Part shown: piece after piece, positions 37,778-46,898 of the stretch
Layout of the letters: each line of letters opens with the position of its first letter
Numbering within the stretch: position 1 is the stretch's first letter
DNA from: an uncultured Kushneria sp.
Lineage (GTDB): Bacteria; Pseudomonadota; Gammaproteobacteria; Pseudomonadales; Halomonadaceae
Length of the DNA stretch: 64,000 nucleotides
Direction: 5' to 3'
Assembly (NCBI RefSeq): GCF_947497025.1
Contig: NZ_CANMFC010000003.1
Span: 186,001-250,000, forward strand
Program-made: the position numbers and the translations under genes
Notes under the pieces: model-generated
Seen by the model: only the letters and a program-made list of their open reading frames with translations
Told to the model about the DNA's origin: nothing
The model's database searches: none

Positions 37778-38647
37778 ATGTCTCCGGCGAATACGATATC
37801 TTCGATGAGACGCAATATGCTGCATGAGATCAGCGCACAGGCCAGAGTTTTCAGCCTGCTGCATCAGGAAGCACTCGTGGCCGCGCAGGTTGAACCCCTG
37901 CTGGCGGACATGCTCGATACCTATGTAGTGTCAAGGTCCCACCTTGAAGGGGCCCTGACGGCGGTCATGGCGTCGACCCTGACGGATAAAACGCTTTCGA
38001 CCGAGGCTCTGGCTGAATGTTTTCAGGGGCTTTATCAGGCGAACCCGTCACTGGTCGAGAATGCAGCATGTGACATGATGGCGGTTTTTGAGCGCGACGC
38101 CGCTAGTAGCGAGTACCTGCCCATTTTGCTGTATCTCAAGGGCTTTCAGGCGCTGCAGGCGCATCGCCTGGCGCATGCCCTTTGGTGTGCCGGGCGGCAC
38201 ATGCTGGCGCGTGCCCTGCATCATCGCACCACACAGGCCTTTGGTATCGATATTCATCCGGCCTGTCGGGTGGGCCGTGGCGTCATGCTGGATCATGGCA
38301 CGGGCATCGTGATCGGTGAGACCGCCGAGATCGGCGACAACGTCTCAATCATGCAGGGCGTCACGCTTGGGGGCACCGGCAAGGAAAGCGGTGATCGCCA
38401 TCCCAAGGTACGCAGCGGCGTATTGATTGGTGCCGGTGCGACCGTGTTGGGCAATATCGAAATCGGTTTTGGTGCCCAGATTGGTGCCGGTAGCGTCGTG
38501 CTGGCTGGTGTGGAGGCGCACACCACCGTGGTGGGTATCCCTGCGCGCCAGGCCGGAAGGCCACGCTGCCCGAGCCCGTCGGTCACCATGGAACATGGCA
38601 GTTTTCAGCACGTCCCCAGGGGGCAGCGGTATCAGCAGGGCTCGTAA
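37778..38647 (+). CDS. cysE: Serine O-acetyltransferase
   Basis: It acetylates serine to O-acetylserine, the carbon acceptor in cysteine synthesis, and is usually feedback-inhibited by cysteine. It has 289 residues (E. coli 273). A helical N-terminal domain (to about residue 140) precedes the left-handed beta-helix with hexapeptide repeats: FGIDIHPACRVGRGVMLDHG, the catalytic His-Asp region, then GIVIGETAEIGDNVSI and GDRHPKV. The first ATG was kept; the next (37808) is also possible because the first ten residues are not conserved. With cysJI it places two steps of the sulfur pathway in this window. Confidence 0.93.
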   Translation: MSPANTISSMRRNMLHEISAQARVFSLLHQEALVAAQVEPLLADMLDTYVVSRSHLEGALTAVMASTLTDKTLSTEALAECFQGLYQANPSLVENAACDMMAVFERDAASSEYLPILLYLKGFQALQAHRLAHALWCAGRHMLARALHHRTTQAFGIDIHPACRVGRGVMLDHGTGIVIGETAEIGDNVSIMQGVTLGGTGKESGDRHPKVRSGVLIGAGATVLGNIEIGFGAQIGAGSVVLAGVEAHTTVVGIPARQAGRPRCPSPSVTMEHGSFQHVPRGQRYQQGS

Positions 38648-38665
38648 TTGAATCGAAGGCGAAAT

Positions 38666-38697
38666 AAAAAGGGCCGGTCATGTGACCGGCCCTTTTG
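38666..38697. terminator. Bidirectional terminator between cysE and the Tsx-like gene
   Basis: GGGCCGGTCA / TGACCGGCCC (10 bp, perfect) is flanked by AAAAA on one side and TTTT on the other. Confidence 0.88.
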
Positions 38698-38718
38698 ATT
38701 TTTGCACGTCTGAAAGGG

Positions 38719-39696
38719 TTAAAACTGCCAGCCAACGCCGAAGTAGTAGCCCCAGCCGGTGCTGCGCACACGAAAATCGCCGTCGCCGAAATTCAGCTCA
38801 CTGCCATCGTTCCACTGGCCGCCGTTATGGAAATAGCGGGCCACGGCCAGAAAGCGCAGATGTGTGAAGGAGTAGACAAAGGCGTTGGTGGCCACGACCG
38901 ACTCGTTGGTGCGCGCCGGATCATCGTCGCCCAGATCCGAGCCAAAGTCATAGTTGGTGAAGCCGGCATAAAACAGATTGGCGCCATTATCAAAGCTTGC
39001 CAGCGGGTAGCTGTACTCGAGTTGCGCGCGATAGCCATCCCAGCTGTTTTCGTTGTCCGCCCCGTAGTTCTCCCACTGATAGCGGCCGTAGAAGTTGAAG
39101 GACACATCCAGCGGTGATCCGGTATCGATGTCCGTGCCCAGACCGCTATAAAGCGTGTTCTGGCGATTGTCGCTGTTGTGCCCCCAGTCATAGATCCAGT
39201 TGGCGGCCAGATACCATTCCCTGATGGGCCCAAGGCTCAGGTCACGACCGCTCAGCTCATTGAGGGACAGTCGTGGCTTGATCTCGGCAAAGATTGGCGA
39301 GCCGTCGTCGAAAATGCCGCTGTCGGCGGCATTGCCAATGCCGAAGAATTTGGGCATGTCGATATAGCCGTAGAGATCCAGCGGTCCCTTGCGGCCGAAA
39401 AACTCATATTCCAGATAGATGTCATCGATTTTTTGTGGGCCGAAGCGAATGTCCTTGCTGCCAATGACGGTGACATTCTGGTTGTACCAGTCCGACAGAT
39501 AGGCGCTGCGTGGTGCCTCGTCGGTGGTCTCATAACTGGCGGTTTCACCCGAGGCCGCCTGCGTCTCGGTGTCCTGTGGCCCGGCATGAGCCGACAGCGG
39601 CAGCAGCAGGGCGGTTGCGATCAGAGCGTGAGACGCGCCAAAAGACGTGCGCAGGCTCGCCCGGCATGTGATGGGCATGCGTAGAGGGTTGGACAT
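38719..39696 (-). CDS. Tsx-like nucleoside-specific outer-membrane channel
   Basis: A predicted 325-residue outer-membrane beta-barrel of the OmpK/Tsx family, which passes nucleosides. It has a long signal region with a basic start, ending near SAHA, then an acidic linker, then alternating strands. SAYLSDWYNQNVTVIGSKD, EYEFFGRKGPLDLYGYIDMP and TYSFTHLRF-like segments match the Tsx pattern. The protein ends in Phe (VGWQF), as barrel proteins do. ATG 39696 was chosen since AAGGA lies 6 bases upstream. The mature chain is rich in Asp and Asn. No other nucleoside-use gene is adjacent. Confidence 0.85.
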   Translation of the reverse strand: MSNPLRMPITCRASLRTSFGASHALIATALLLPLSAHAGPQDTETQAASGETASYETTDEAPRSAYLSDWYNQNVTVIGSKDIRFGPQKIDDIYLEYEFFGRKGPLDLYGYIDMPKFFGIGNAADSGIFDDGSPIFAEIKPRLSLNELSGRDLSLGPIREWYLAANWIYDWGHNSDNRQNTLYSGLGTDIDTGSPLDVSFNFYGRYQWENYGADNENSWDGYRAQLEYSYPLASFDNGANLFYAGFTNYDFGSDLGDDDPARTNESVVATNAFVYSFTHLRFLAVARYFHNGGQWNDGSELNFGDGDFRVRSTGWGYYFGVGWQF

Positions 39697-39828
39697 GGTC
39701 ATTCCTTGCAAGACGTTGTGTTGTTATTGGTCGGATTATCATTGTGTATGGCAGGTGCCCCCTGCAGGCGAAGATGGCACCATGCCGGGCCTTGTGATGC
39801 AACTCTTGCGTGGTTTCATGATCACGGC

Positions 39829-40719
39829 TCAAACGCCAGGAGGTAGCTGGCGAGAGTCTTCGAGCAGATCGATCATGGCGCGTGCAGCATTGGAAAGCGT
39901 GCGGTTTTCGTGAAAGAGATAGCCCAGCGGGCGTTCGATCGGCGGGTGGTCGATATCGAGTCTGTGAACACTCTCATCGAGCAGGGTTTCAGGCAGCACG
40001 CTCCAGCCAAGCCCGATGCTGACCATCATCTTGAGTGTTTCCATGTAATTGGTGGACATGGACACGCCGACATCCAGTCCCGCCTGATTAAAGGCGCTCA
40101 TGACCATGGCCCGGGTGAAGGTCTGCTCGCCGGGCAGCACGGCATCTACCTGGCTGAGAGCGTCAAGGGTGAGCGAAGAACGCTGGTGTGTGAGTGGATG
40201 ATCCGGCGCGCAGACAAAATGAAGCTGATCCATCCATAAGGGCGTGGCCACAAGGGGCTTCGCCGTGTGCGGTGCCAGTGTTGCCAGGGCAAGCTCAAGC
40301 GAGCCATCCAGCACGCCCTGATAGGCCTGCTCGGAATCCAGAAACTGCATGTCCAGTCGCACATTGGGCCAGCGCTGTGTATAGCGTCGCAGTACCGGCG
40401 GCAGGCGATGCAGCCCGATATGGTGACTGGTGGCCAGACTCAGTCGGCCGCGCACCGTACCGCTCAGGCTGGTCAGTGCGCGCTGGGTGTCCTCGAATAG
40501 GCCCAGAATCTCGCGGGCACGGGGCAACAGCAGATGACCCGCTTCGGTCAGGGCAATGCGCCGGCCGATGCGATCAAACAAACGCGCATCCGTTTGATGT
40601 TCAAGCGTGGCGATGCGTTTGCTGACGGCAGACTGGGTCAGGTGGATCTGCTCGGCGGCCAGCGAGAATGAACCGCATTCGGCCACGGCCACAAAAGCGC
40701 GCAGGCTTTCGGTTTCCAT
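39829..40719 (-). CDS. LysR-family transcriptional regulator divergent from leuC
   Basis: A 296-residue LTTR. The winged helix (residues 1-60) has ESLRAFVAVAECGSFSLAAEQIHLTQSAVSKRI, and the effector domain of two Rossmann-like lobes follows (about 90-290). It is divergent from leuC, with 157 bases between, the same gene order as in several pseudomonads. LTTRs commonly control the divergent neighbour, so control of leuCD-leuB is a fair inference, not shown. A perfect inverted repeat at 40742-40769 near its own start may be its operator. Confidence 0.92.
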   Translation of the reverse strand: METESLRAFVAVAECGSFSLAAEQIHLTQSAVSKRIATLEHQTDARLFDRIGRRIALTEAGHLLLPRAREILGLFEDTQRALTSLSGTVRGRLSLATSHHIGLHRLPPVLRRYTQRWPNVRLDMQFLDSEQAYQGVLDGSLELALATLAPHTAKPLVATPLWMDQLHFVCAPDHPLTHQRSSLTLDALSQVDAVLPGEQTFTRAMVMSAFNQAGLDVGVSMSTNYMETLKMMVSIGLGWSVLPETLLDESVHRLDIDHPPIERPLGYLFHENRTLSNAARAMIDLLEDSRQLPPGV

Positions 40720-40741
40720 TAATTCCTCTCAGGAATGCATG

Positions 40742-40769
40742 CCATGAATAGGATGAATTGCTTTCATGG
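40742..40769. promoter_or_regulatory. Candidate LysR operator between LTTR gene and leuC
   Basis: CCATGAA (40742-40748) and TTCATGG (40763-40769) are perfect inverted repeats separated by 14 bases. The geometry fits a dimer site and it begins 23 bases upstream of the regulator's start codon. It lies about 110 bases from leuC. Confidence 0.55.
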
Positions 40770-40876
40770 TATATCGCGGCGTAGTGTAGAAGCTAGACAG
40801 GTGTGAATGGGCCACATCACAAGAGCCTCAAAACATCACGGACCGTGAACGCGCCTCGTGCGCAAGGAGAGACGAC

Positions 40877-42334
40877 ATGGCAGGACAGACGCTTTATGAC
40901 AAGCTCTGGGCATCGCATCTGGTGTCCAGCCGCGATGACGGCACGTCACTGATCTATATCGACCGTCATCTGCTGCATGAGGTGACCTCACCGCAGGCCT
41001 TTGAAGGACTGCGTCTGGCTGACCGTCGCCCTTGGCGTATCGATGCCAACATCGCCACGGCCGATCATAACGTGCCGACCTCATTAAAGGAGCGCAGCGC
41101 AGGGATTGCCGGGATCGAGGACAACGTCTCACGCATTCAGGTGCAGACGCTGGATGACAACACCACAAGCTTTGGCATCGAGACCTTCGGCATCAACGAT
41201 GTGCGTCAGGGCATCGTGCATATCATCGGCCCCGAACAGGGCGCGACACTGCCGGGCATGACCGTGGTATGCGGCGATTCCCATACCGCCACCCATGGCG
41301 CTTTTGGCGCGCTGGCCCACGGTATCGGCACTTCCGAGGTCGAGCATGTCCTGGCCACGCAGTGTCTGATCCAGCGCAAGATGAAGAACATGCAGGTGCG
41401 CGTGGAAGGGCAGTTGGGCCCTCACGTCACTGCCAAGGATATCGTGCTGGCCATCATTGGCGAGATCGGCACGGCTGGCGGCACTGGCTGTGCCATTGAA
41501 TTTGCCGGCAGCGCCATCCGCGATCTCTCCATGGAAGGCCGCATGACGATCTGCAACATGGCGATCGAGGCGGGCGCTCGTGTGGGGTTGGTGGCCGTCG
41601 ATGACACCACCATCAATTACGTCAAGGGCCGTCCCTTTGCGCCGACACCGGAGCAGTGGGATGCCGCCGTCGAGAGCTGGCGTTCGCTGGTTTCCGACGA
41701 TGACGCCGTCTTTGACAAGGTCGTCACCCTGGACGCCGCCACCATCGAGCCGCAGGTCAGCTGGGGGACCAGCCCCGAGATGGTCGTGGGTATTCATGAC
41801 AGTGTGCCCGACCCGTCGCAGGCCACGGATGACACCACGCAGCGCGGGATTACGCGGGCATTGGAATACATGGGGCTGCACGCCGGTCAGAAGATTACCG
41901 ACATTCAGCTGGATCGCGTGTTTATCGGCTCGTGCACCAACGCGCGCATCGAGGATCTGCGTGCCGCGGCGGCCGTGGTGGAAGGTCGCCAGGTGGCTGG
42001 CAGTATCAAGCAGGCGATGGTGGTGCCGGGTTCCGGACTGGTGAAGCGCCAGGCCGAACAGGAAGGCCTTGATCAGGTATTTCGTGACGCCGGTTTTGAA
42101 TGGCGTGAGGCGGGCTGCTCGATGTGTCTGGCCATGAACGCCGACAAGCTGGGTGCTGGTGAGCACTGTGCCTCGACCTCGAATCGCAATTTCGAGGGGC
42201 GTCAGGGCTATGGCGGGCGTACGCACCTGGTTAGCCCGGCGATGGCCGCGGCGGCCGCGATTGCCGGCCATTTCGTCGATGTTCGCGAGTTTGTCGACAC
42301 GCCGGCGCCGGCCCGGCGCGTTGCCGGGCTTTAA
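40877..42334 (+). CDS. leuC: 3-isopropylmalate dehydratase, large subunit
   Basis: With LeuD it isomerises 2- to 3-isopropylmalate through a 4Fe-4S cluster. It has 485 residues, slightly longer than the usual ~470, with the extra mainly at the C-terminus ([13 protein letters not shown]). Cluster ligands are Cys353 (FIGSCTN), Cys414 and Cys417 (GCSMC). [14 protein letters not shown] and [14 protein letters not shown] are further signatures. AAGGAG lies before the ATG. It is the first gene of leuC-leuD-methyltransferase-leuB. Confidence 0.98.
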   Translation: MAGQTLYDKLWASHLVSSRDDGTSLIYIDRHLLHEVTSPQAFEGLRLADRRPWRIDANIATADHNVPTSLKERSAGIAGIEDNVSRIQVQTLDDNTTSFGIETFGINDVRQGIVHIIGPEQGATLPGMTVVCGDSHTATHGAFGALAHGIGTSEVEHVLATQCLIQRKMKNMQVRVEGQLGPHVTAKDIVLAIIGEIGTAGGTGCAIEFAGSAIRDLSMEGRMTICNMAIEAGARVGLVAVDDTTINYVKGRPFAPTPEQWDAAVESWRSLVSDDDAVFDKVVTLDAATIEPQVSWGTSPEMVVGIHDSVPDPSQATDDTTQRGITRALEYMGLHAGQKITDIQLDRVFIGSCTNARIEDLRAAAAVVEGRQVAGSIKQAMVVPGSGLVKRQAEQEGLDQVFRDAGFEWREAGCSMCLAMNADKLGAGEHCASTSNRNFEGRQGYGGRTHLVSPAMAAAAAIAGHFVDVREFVDTPAPARRVAGL

Positions 42335-42367
42335 GTGCTCGTCCACGCCATTTTCAAGGAAACCATC

Positions 42368-43015
42368 ATGAAAGCCTTTGTACGTCAAAAGGGTCTGGTT
42401 GCGCCGCTGGATCGTGCCAATGTCGATACCGACCTGATCATTCCCAAGCAGTTTCTCAAGTCGATCAAGCGCACCGGCTTTGGCCCCAATCTCTTTGATG
42501 AGCTGCGCTATCTCGATGAAGGCTATCCGGGGCAGGACTGCTCGAACCGGCCGATCAATCCGGATTTCGTGCTCAATCAGCCACGCTATGAAGGCGCAAG
42601 CGTTCTGCTGGCGCGCAAGAACTTTGGCTGCGGCAGCTCTCGCGAGCACGCGCCGTGGGCGCTGGAAGACTTCGGCTTTCGCGTCATCATCGCACCGAGC
42701 TTTGCCGACATCTTTTTCAATAATGCCTTCAAGAACGGACTCCTGTTGATCCAGCTTGATGAGGCCACGGTGGATCGACTGTTCGATGCCGTCGAGCAAA
42801 CGCCGGGCTATCGTCTGGACGTGGATCTGATCGAGCAGAAGATCATGACGCCGGAAGGAGAGACGATCGGGTTTGAGGTGGATGCGTTTCGCAAGTACTG
42901 CCTCGAAAACGGGCTGGATGATATCGGTCTGACGCTGACCGATAACAGTCACGCAATTCGCGAGTTCGAAACGCGTCACCGCGCCGCGCAGCCCTGGCTG
43001 TTCCGGGGTGCCTGA
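42368..43015 (+). CDS. leuD: 3-isopropylmalate dehydratase, small subunit
   Basis: The swivel domain of the LeuCD enzyme. It has 215 residues, typical of the pseudomonad-type subunit. ATG 42368 has AAGGA 8 bases upstream and matches the family start [22 protein letters not shown]-like motif ([15 protein letters not shown]). The catalytic-loop motif [13 protein letters not shown] is intact. The methyltransferase gene follows with almost no gap. Confidence 0.97.
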   Translation: MKAFVRQKGLVAPLDRANVDTDLIIPKQFLKSIKRTGFGPNLFDELRYLDEGYPGQDCSNRPINPDFVLNQPRYEGASVLLARKNFGCGSSREHAPWALEDFGFRVIIAPSFADIFFNNAFKNGLLLIQLDEATVDRLFDAVEQTPGYRLDVDLIEQKIMTPEGETIGFEVDAFRKYCLENGLDDIGLTLTDNSHAIREFETRHRAAQPWLFRGA

Positions 43016-43022
43016 GTCGAGT

Positions 43023-43793
43023 GTGAAAAACGACCACGACACCGTTGTCGAGCGTCAGTTCGGTGGCCAGGCGGCCGCCTACCTGAGCAGCAGCGTGCAC
43101 GCTGACGGGCAGGAATTCGATCAGTTGCGTGAACGTGTCGAGGGGATGGCCGCTGCCCGTGTGCTGGATCTCGGCTGCGGCGCCGGCCACGTCAGCTTCA
43201 AGGTGGCTGATCTGGCCGACGAGGTCGTCGCCTATGATTTATCGCCGCGGATGCTTGAGGTCGTGGCGGCTGAAGCATCCAGGCGCCAGCTGAATAACAT
43301 CCGCACGGTGCAGGGCGTTGCCGAGTCATTGCCGTTCGTCGACAACAGTTTCGATGTGGTCTGCAGTCGCTTCTCCGCCCATCACTGGCGCGATGTTGGT
43401 CTGGCGCTGCGTGAAGCGAGACGTGTCCTGAAACCCGGAGGGCTGGCGGCGTTTATCGATGTCGCATCGTCCGAGCAGCCGCTTTTCGATAGTTTCCTGC
43501 AAACCATCGAAATGTTGCGCGACACCAGTCATGTTCGCGATTACACACCGAGCGAATGGGCGCAAATGGTCGGCGAAGCGGGACTTGTCGTGACCGCCAG
43601 TTCGCGCCAGCGCCTGCGACTGGATTTCGAGACATGGATGGCGCGCATGCGCACGCCGGATGTGATGCGCGATGCGATTCGCCATCTCCAGAGTCAGGTC
43701 GGTCAGGAAGTGCGCGACACCTTCGAGGTTACCGCAGACGGCTCGTTCACGACCGATATGCTGGTGCTGTGGGCGATAAAAGAACCGTTTTAA
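43023..43793 (+). CDS. Class I SAM-dependent methyltransferase inserted in the leu cluster
   Basis: A 256-residue methyltransferase. Motif I (ARVLDLGCGAGHVS), motif II (VVAYDLSPRML) and post-motif LPFVDNSFDVVCSRFSAHHW identify a class I fold of the UbiE/MenG-like type. The substrate is unknown. A similar gene sits between leuD and leuB in pseudomonads. Translation starts at a GTG; 43023 gives the family-like N-terminus, but GTG 43008, overlapping leuD, is also possible. Co-transcription with leuCDB is likely. A role in leucine synthesis is not established. Confidence 0.86.
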   Translation: MKNDHDTVVERQFGGQAAAYLSSSVHADGQEFDQLRERVEGMAAARVLDLGCGAGHVSFKVADLADEVVAYDLSPRMLEVVAAEASRRQLNNIRTVQGVAESLPFVDNSFDVVCSRFSAHHWRDVGLALREARRVLKPGGLAAFIDVASSEQPLFDSFLQTIEMLRDTSHVRDYTPSEWAQMVGEAGLVVTASSRQRLRLDFETWMARMRTPDVMRDAIRHLQSQVGQEVRDTFEVTADGSFTTDMLVLWAIKEPF

Positions 43794-43802
43794 GGAAAAG
43801 AC

Positions 43803-44888
43803 ATGAGCAAGAAGATTCTGGTGCTGCCAGGCGATGGTATCGGGCCGGAAATTACCCGTCAGGCGCGCCGCGTACTTGAAGCCTGCCGCGAGGCGGGACT
43901 TGATATCGAGATTGATGAGGCACCGGTCGGCGGCGCCGAAATCGACCGCTCCGGTGTGCCACTGGCACCCGAAACGCTGGAGAAGGCCAGGGCGGCGGAT
44001 GCCATCCTGCTGGGCGCGGTAGGTGGGCCAAAGTGGGACACCATGCCCGATATTGCCAACCGTCCGGAGAAGGGACTGCTGTCCCTGCGCAAGGAGTTGA
44101 ATCTCTTTGGCAACCTGCGCCCGGCGCTGCTCTATCTGCAGCTGGTCGAGGCCTCGAGCCTCAAGCCGGAAGTGGTGTCAGGCCTTGATATCATGATCGT
44201 GCGCGAGCTGACCGGCGGTATCTACTTCGGTCAGCCGCGCGGGCGCGAGACCCGCGAAGATGGCACACGCTATGGCTATAACACCTATATCTATGACGAG
44301 AACGAAATTCGTCGTATCGGTCGGGTGGCGTTCGAGATGGCGCAAAAGCGGGGCAAAAAGCTCTGCAGCGTCGACAAGGCCAACGTGCTGGAAGTCACCA
44401 TTTTGTGGCGTGACATCATGAACGAGCTGGCACCCGAATACCCGGATGTCGAGCTGTCGCACATGTACGTGGATAACGCCGCCATGCAGCTGGTGCGCGC
44501 ACCCAAACAGTTTGATGTGATCGTCACCGGCAACATGTTCGGCGATATCCTCTCTGATGCTGCCGCCATGCTGACCGGCTCGATCGGTATGCTGCCATCG
44601 GCTTCGCTTAACGAAAGCGGTCAGGGCATGTTCGAGCCCTGCCACGGCAGCGCGCCGGATATCGCAGGCCAGGGGCTGGCCAATCCGTTGGCCACCATCC
44701 TGTCGGTCGCCATGATGCTGCGCTACTCCCTCAACGAGCCTGACATGGCCGAGCGCATCGAGCGCGCCGTCGGGACCGTGCTGGATCAGAACCTGCGCAC
44801 CGCCGATATCGCCTATGCCGGTACCCGCCAGGTGACCACCGAAGAGATGGGGGACGCCGTGGTGGCCGCGTTCGAATCGAACGCCTGA
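43803..44888 (+). CDS. leuB: 3-isopropylmalate dehydrogenase
   Basis: It oxidises and decarboxylates 3-isopropylmalate to 2-oxoisocaproate with NAD+. It has 361 residues. The substrate loop [14 protein letters not shown], the Tyr in [11 protein letters not shown], the Lys/Asp set in [14 protein letters not shown] and the conserved [26 protein letters not shown]-type signature (in parts) are all visible. A ribosome site AAGG precedes the ATG. A strong terminator (44941-44973) closes the cluster. Confidence 0.98.
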   Translation: MSKKILVLPGDGIGPEITRQARRVLEACREAGLDIEIDEAPVGGAEIDRSGVPLAPETLEKARAADAILLGAVGGPKWDTMPDIANRPEKGLLSLRKELNLFGNLRPALLYLQLVEASSLKPEVVSGLDIMIVRELTGGIYFGQPRGRETREDGTRYGYNTYIYDENEIRRIGRVAFEMAQKRGKKLCSVDKANVLEVTILWRDIMNELAPEYPDVELSHMYVDNAAMQLVRAPKQFDVIVTGNMFGDILSDAAAMLTGSIGMLPSASLNESGQGMFEPCHGSAPDIAGQGLANPLATILSVAMMLRYSLNEPDMAERIERAVGTVLDQNLRTADIAYAGTRQVTTEEMGDAVVAAFESNA

Positions 44889-44940
44889 TGAGGGCAGACG
44901 GTCGCGCACACTCCATGACAGGCGTGACATGCCCCCGACT

Positions 44941-44973
44941 ACGGCAGCGAACGTGATAGTTCGCTGCCGTTTT
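44941..44973 (+). terminator. Terminator of the leuCD-leuB cluster
   Basis: ACGGCAGCGAAC / GTTCGCTGCCGT form a perfect 12-bp stem with a 6-base loop followed by TTTT. Confidence 0.92.
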
Positions 44974-45079
44974 GCTGTCTGGCGCCTGCCACGGCATCCA
45001 CTGCAGGCTGACGTGGCTGGTCATGCGCATCGCGAATGGTAGACTTAAAACCCGGTGGTGCGTTGGTAAAGGAGAGGGC

Positions 45080-45700
45080 ATGTCGTGGAAACAGGAAGGG
45101 CAGCGCTGGTTGATTCGTCAGGCCCGCATGGAGGATGCCGAGGCCGTCCGGCGCATCTTCAATCATGAGGAGGTCTATCCCACTACGATGCAGCTGCCTT
45201 TCAGTTTGCTTTCGCGCTGGGAAAGATTTCTTGAGAAGGCCGAGCAGGGCCACCATCTGCTGGCAGCCTGTCATCCTGAAACGCCCGATGTGCTGCTGGG
45301 GTTGATCGGACTGCATCCGGTGGCAGATTCGCCGCGTGTGGCCCATGTCCGAACGATTGGCCTTTCCGTGCATCCCGACTACGCGGGGCAGGGGATCGGC
45401 AGTCAACTTTTAAAGGCGGCCATTGATCTGGCGGACAACTGGTTGAACGTAACCCGTCTAAGCCTTGGGGTGTACAGCCACAACCAGCGGGCGATCGAGC
45501 TTTATCAACGCCATGGCTTCGTACGAGAGGGTCTGTGTCGCGGGCTCTCCTTTGGGCATGGCCGCTATCTGGACAGTCTTGAAATGGCACGCCTGCATCC
45601 GCGTCTTGAACAGGCGCTTGAAGCACAGGGCGGTTTTGAATACAGGCTTGAAGACAGGCATGCCCATCATTTATCACAACAGGGGAACACAAGATGTTGA
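45080..45700 (+). CDS. GNAT-family N-acetyltransferase, YhhY/RimL-like
   Basis: A 206-residue acetyltransferase. The CoA motif is in [19 protein letters not shown] (Q-x-x-G-x-G/A), and [17 protein letters not shown] is motif B, shared with L-amino acid N-acetyltransferases such as YhhY. ATG 45080 has GGAG 6 bases upstream; the longer in-frame start is not protein-like. Its last 7 bases overlap the start of asd, so the two are co-translated. The substrate cannot be read. Confidence 0.87.
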   Translation: MSWKQEGQRWLIRQARMEDAEAVRRIFNHEEVYPTTMQLPFSLLSRWERFLEKAEQGHHLLAACHPETPDVLLGLIGLHPVADSPRVAHVRTIGLSVHPDYAGQGIGSQLLKAAIDLADNWLNVTRLSLGVYSHNQRAIELYQRHGFVREGLCRGLSFGHGRYLDSLEMARLHPRLEQALEAQGGFEYRLEDRHAHHLSQQGNTRC

Positions 45701-46809
45701 GAACCGGATTTGTTGGCTGGCGCGGTATGGTGGGTTCCGTACTGCTGCAGCGGATGCTGGAAGAGGACGGCTTTAAAAACATTGAGCCGGTCTTTTTTAC
45801 CACTTCTCAAGCAGGCAGGCCCGGCCCGAATGTGGGTGTCGATGTACCGCCACTCAAGGATGCCTTTGATATTCAGGCGCTGGCCGAACTGGACGTGATC
45901 GTGACCTGTCAGGGCGGCGACTACACCAGCGAAGTATATTCGAAGCTGCGCGAATCCGGCTGGAAGGGCTACTGGATCGATGCGGCCAGCACCCTGCGCA
46001 TGAACGACGACACGGTCATTGTACTGGATCCGGTCAATCGTCAGGTCATCGATCAGCGCCTGGACGATGGCTTTAAAACCTTTGCCGGCGGCAACTGCAC
46101 GGTCAGCCTGATGTTGATGGGGCTGGGCGGTCTGTATGAGGCCGGGCTCATCGAATGGATGACGTCGATGAGTTATCAGGCGGCCTCGGGGGCCGGCGCG
46201 CAGAACATGCGCGAGCTGCTCAACCAGATGTCTTTGGTAGGCAATGCAGCCCGCGCCGAGCTGGATGACCCGGCGTCCGCGATTCTGGACATTGATCGCA
46301 AGGTCATTGAGGCCATGCGTGGCAGCGACTTCCCCACGGAGCATTTTGGCGCGCCGCTGGGTGGCAGCCTGCTGCCATGGATCGACAAGAAGCTGGATAA
46401 CGGTCAGAGCAAGGAAGAATGGAAGGCCGGTGTCGAGAGCAACAAGATTCTCGGGCTGGCACCCAACACGGTCCCGGTCGACGGCCTCTGCGTTCGTATC
46501 GGCTCCATGCGCTCCCATGCGCAGGCCTTCACGATCAAGTTGACCCGCGATGTGCCGATAGACGAGATCGAGGATCGAATTGCACGTCATAACGACTGGG
46601 TCAGCGTGGTGCCCAACGACAAGGACGCCACGCTTGCACGCCTGACGCCTGCGGCCGTGACCGGGACGCTCGATGTGCCGGTGGGTCGTCTGCGCAAGAT
46701 GGCCATGGGCAGCGAGTATCTCTCGGCCTTCACGGTCGGCGATCAGCTGCTGTGGGGCGCGGCCGAGCCGCTGCGTCGCATGCTGGCACTGCTGGTCGAG
46801 CGCCACTGA
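45694..46809 (+). CDS. asd: Aspartate-semialdehyde dehydrogenase
   Basis: It makes aspartate semialdehyde, the branch to lysine/diaminopimelate, threonine and methionine. It has 371 residues (E. coli 367). The start [20 protein letters not shown] is the NADP-binding motif of the Gram-negative form. The active cysteine is Cys135 in [14 protein letters not shown], and [12 protein letters not shown] lies later. It overlaps the GNAT gene by 7 bases upstream. A terminator follows. Confidence 0.98.
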   Translation: MLRTGFVGWRGMVGSVLLQRMLEEDGFKNIEPVFFTTSQAGRPGPNVGVDVPPLKDAFDIQALAELDVIVTCQGGDYTSEVYSKLRESGWKGYWIDAASTLRMNDDTVIVLDPVNRQVIDQRLDDGFKTFAGGNCTVSLMLMGLGGLYEAGLIEWMTSMSYQAASGAGAQNMRELLNQMSLVGNAARAELDDPASAILDIDRKVIEAMRGSDFPTEHFGAPLGGSLLPWIDKKLDNGQSKEEWKAGVESNKILGLAPNTVPVDGLCVRIGSMRSHAQAFTIKLTRDVPIDEIEDRIARHNDWVSVVPNDKDATLARLTPAAVTGTLDVPVGRLRKMAMGSEYLSAFTVGDQLLWGAAEPLRRMLALLVERH

Positions 46810-46837
46810 CGCCACCCGCCATCGTTATGCCGTAACA

Positions 46838-46863
46838 GGGCGCCTCATTGAGGCGCCCTTTTT
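46838..46863 (+). terminator. Terminator of asd
   Basis: GGGCGCCT / AGGCGCCC has a 5-base loop and is followed by five T. Confidence 0.92.
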
Positions 46864-46898
46864 GTTGATGGCTCTTGAAAGAGTGACGGGAGAGTGTG

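Noticed and set aside
41129-43042. 637-codon open frame opposite leuC and leuD
   Set aside because: It runs across two secure genes on the other strand and its translation has no protein-like pattern.
45667-46815. Open frame opposite asd
   Set aside because: Shadow of a well-supported gene; low-complexity His/Arg/Gln-rich translation.
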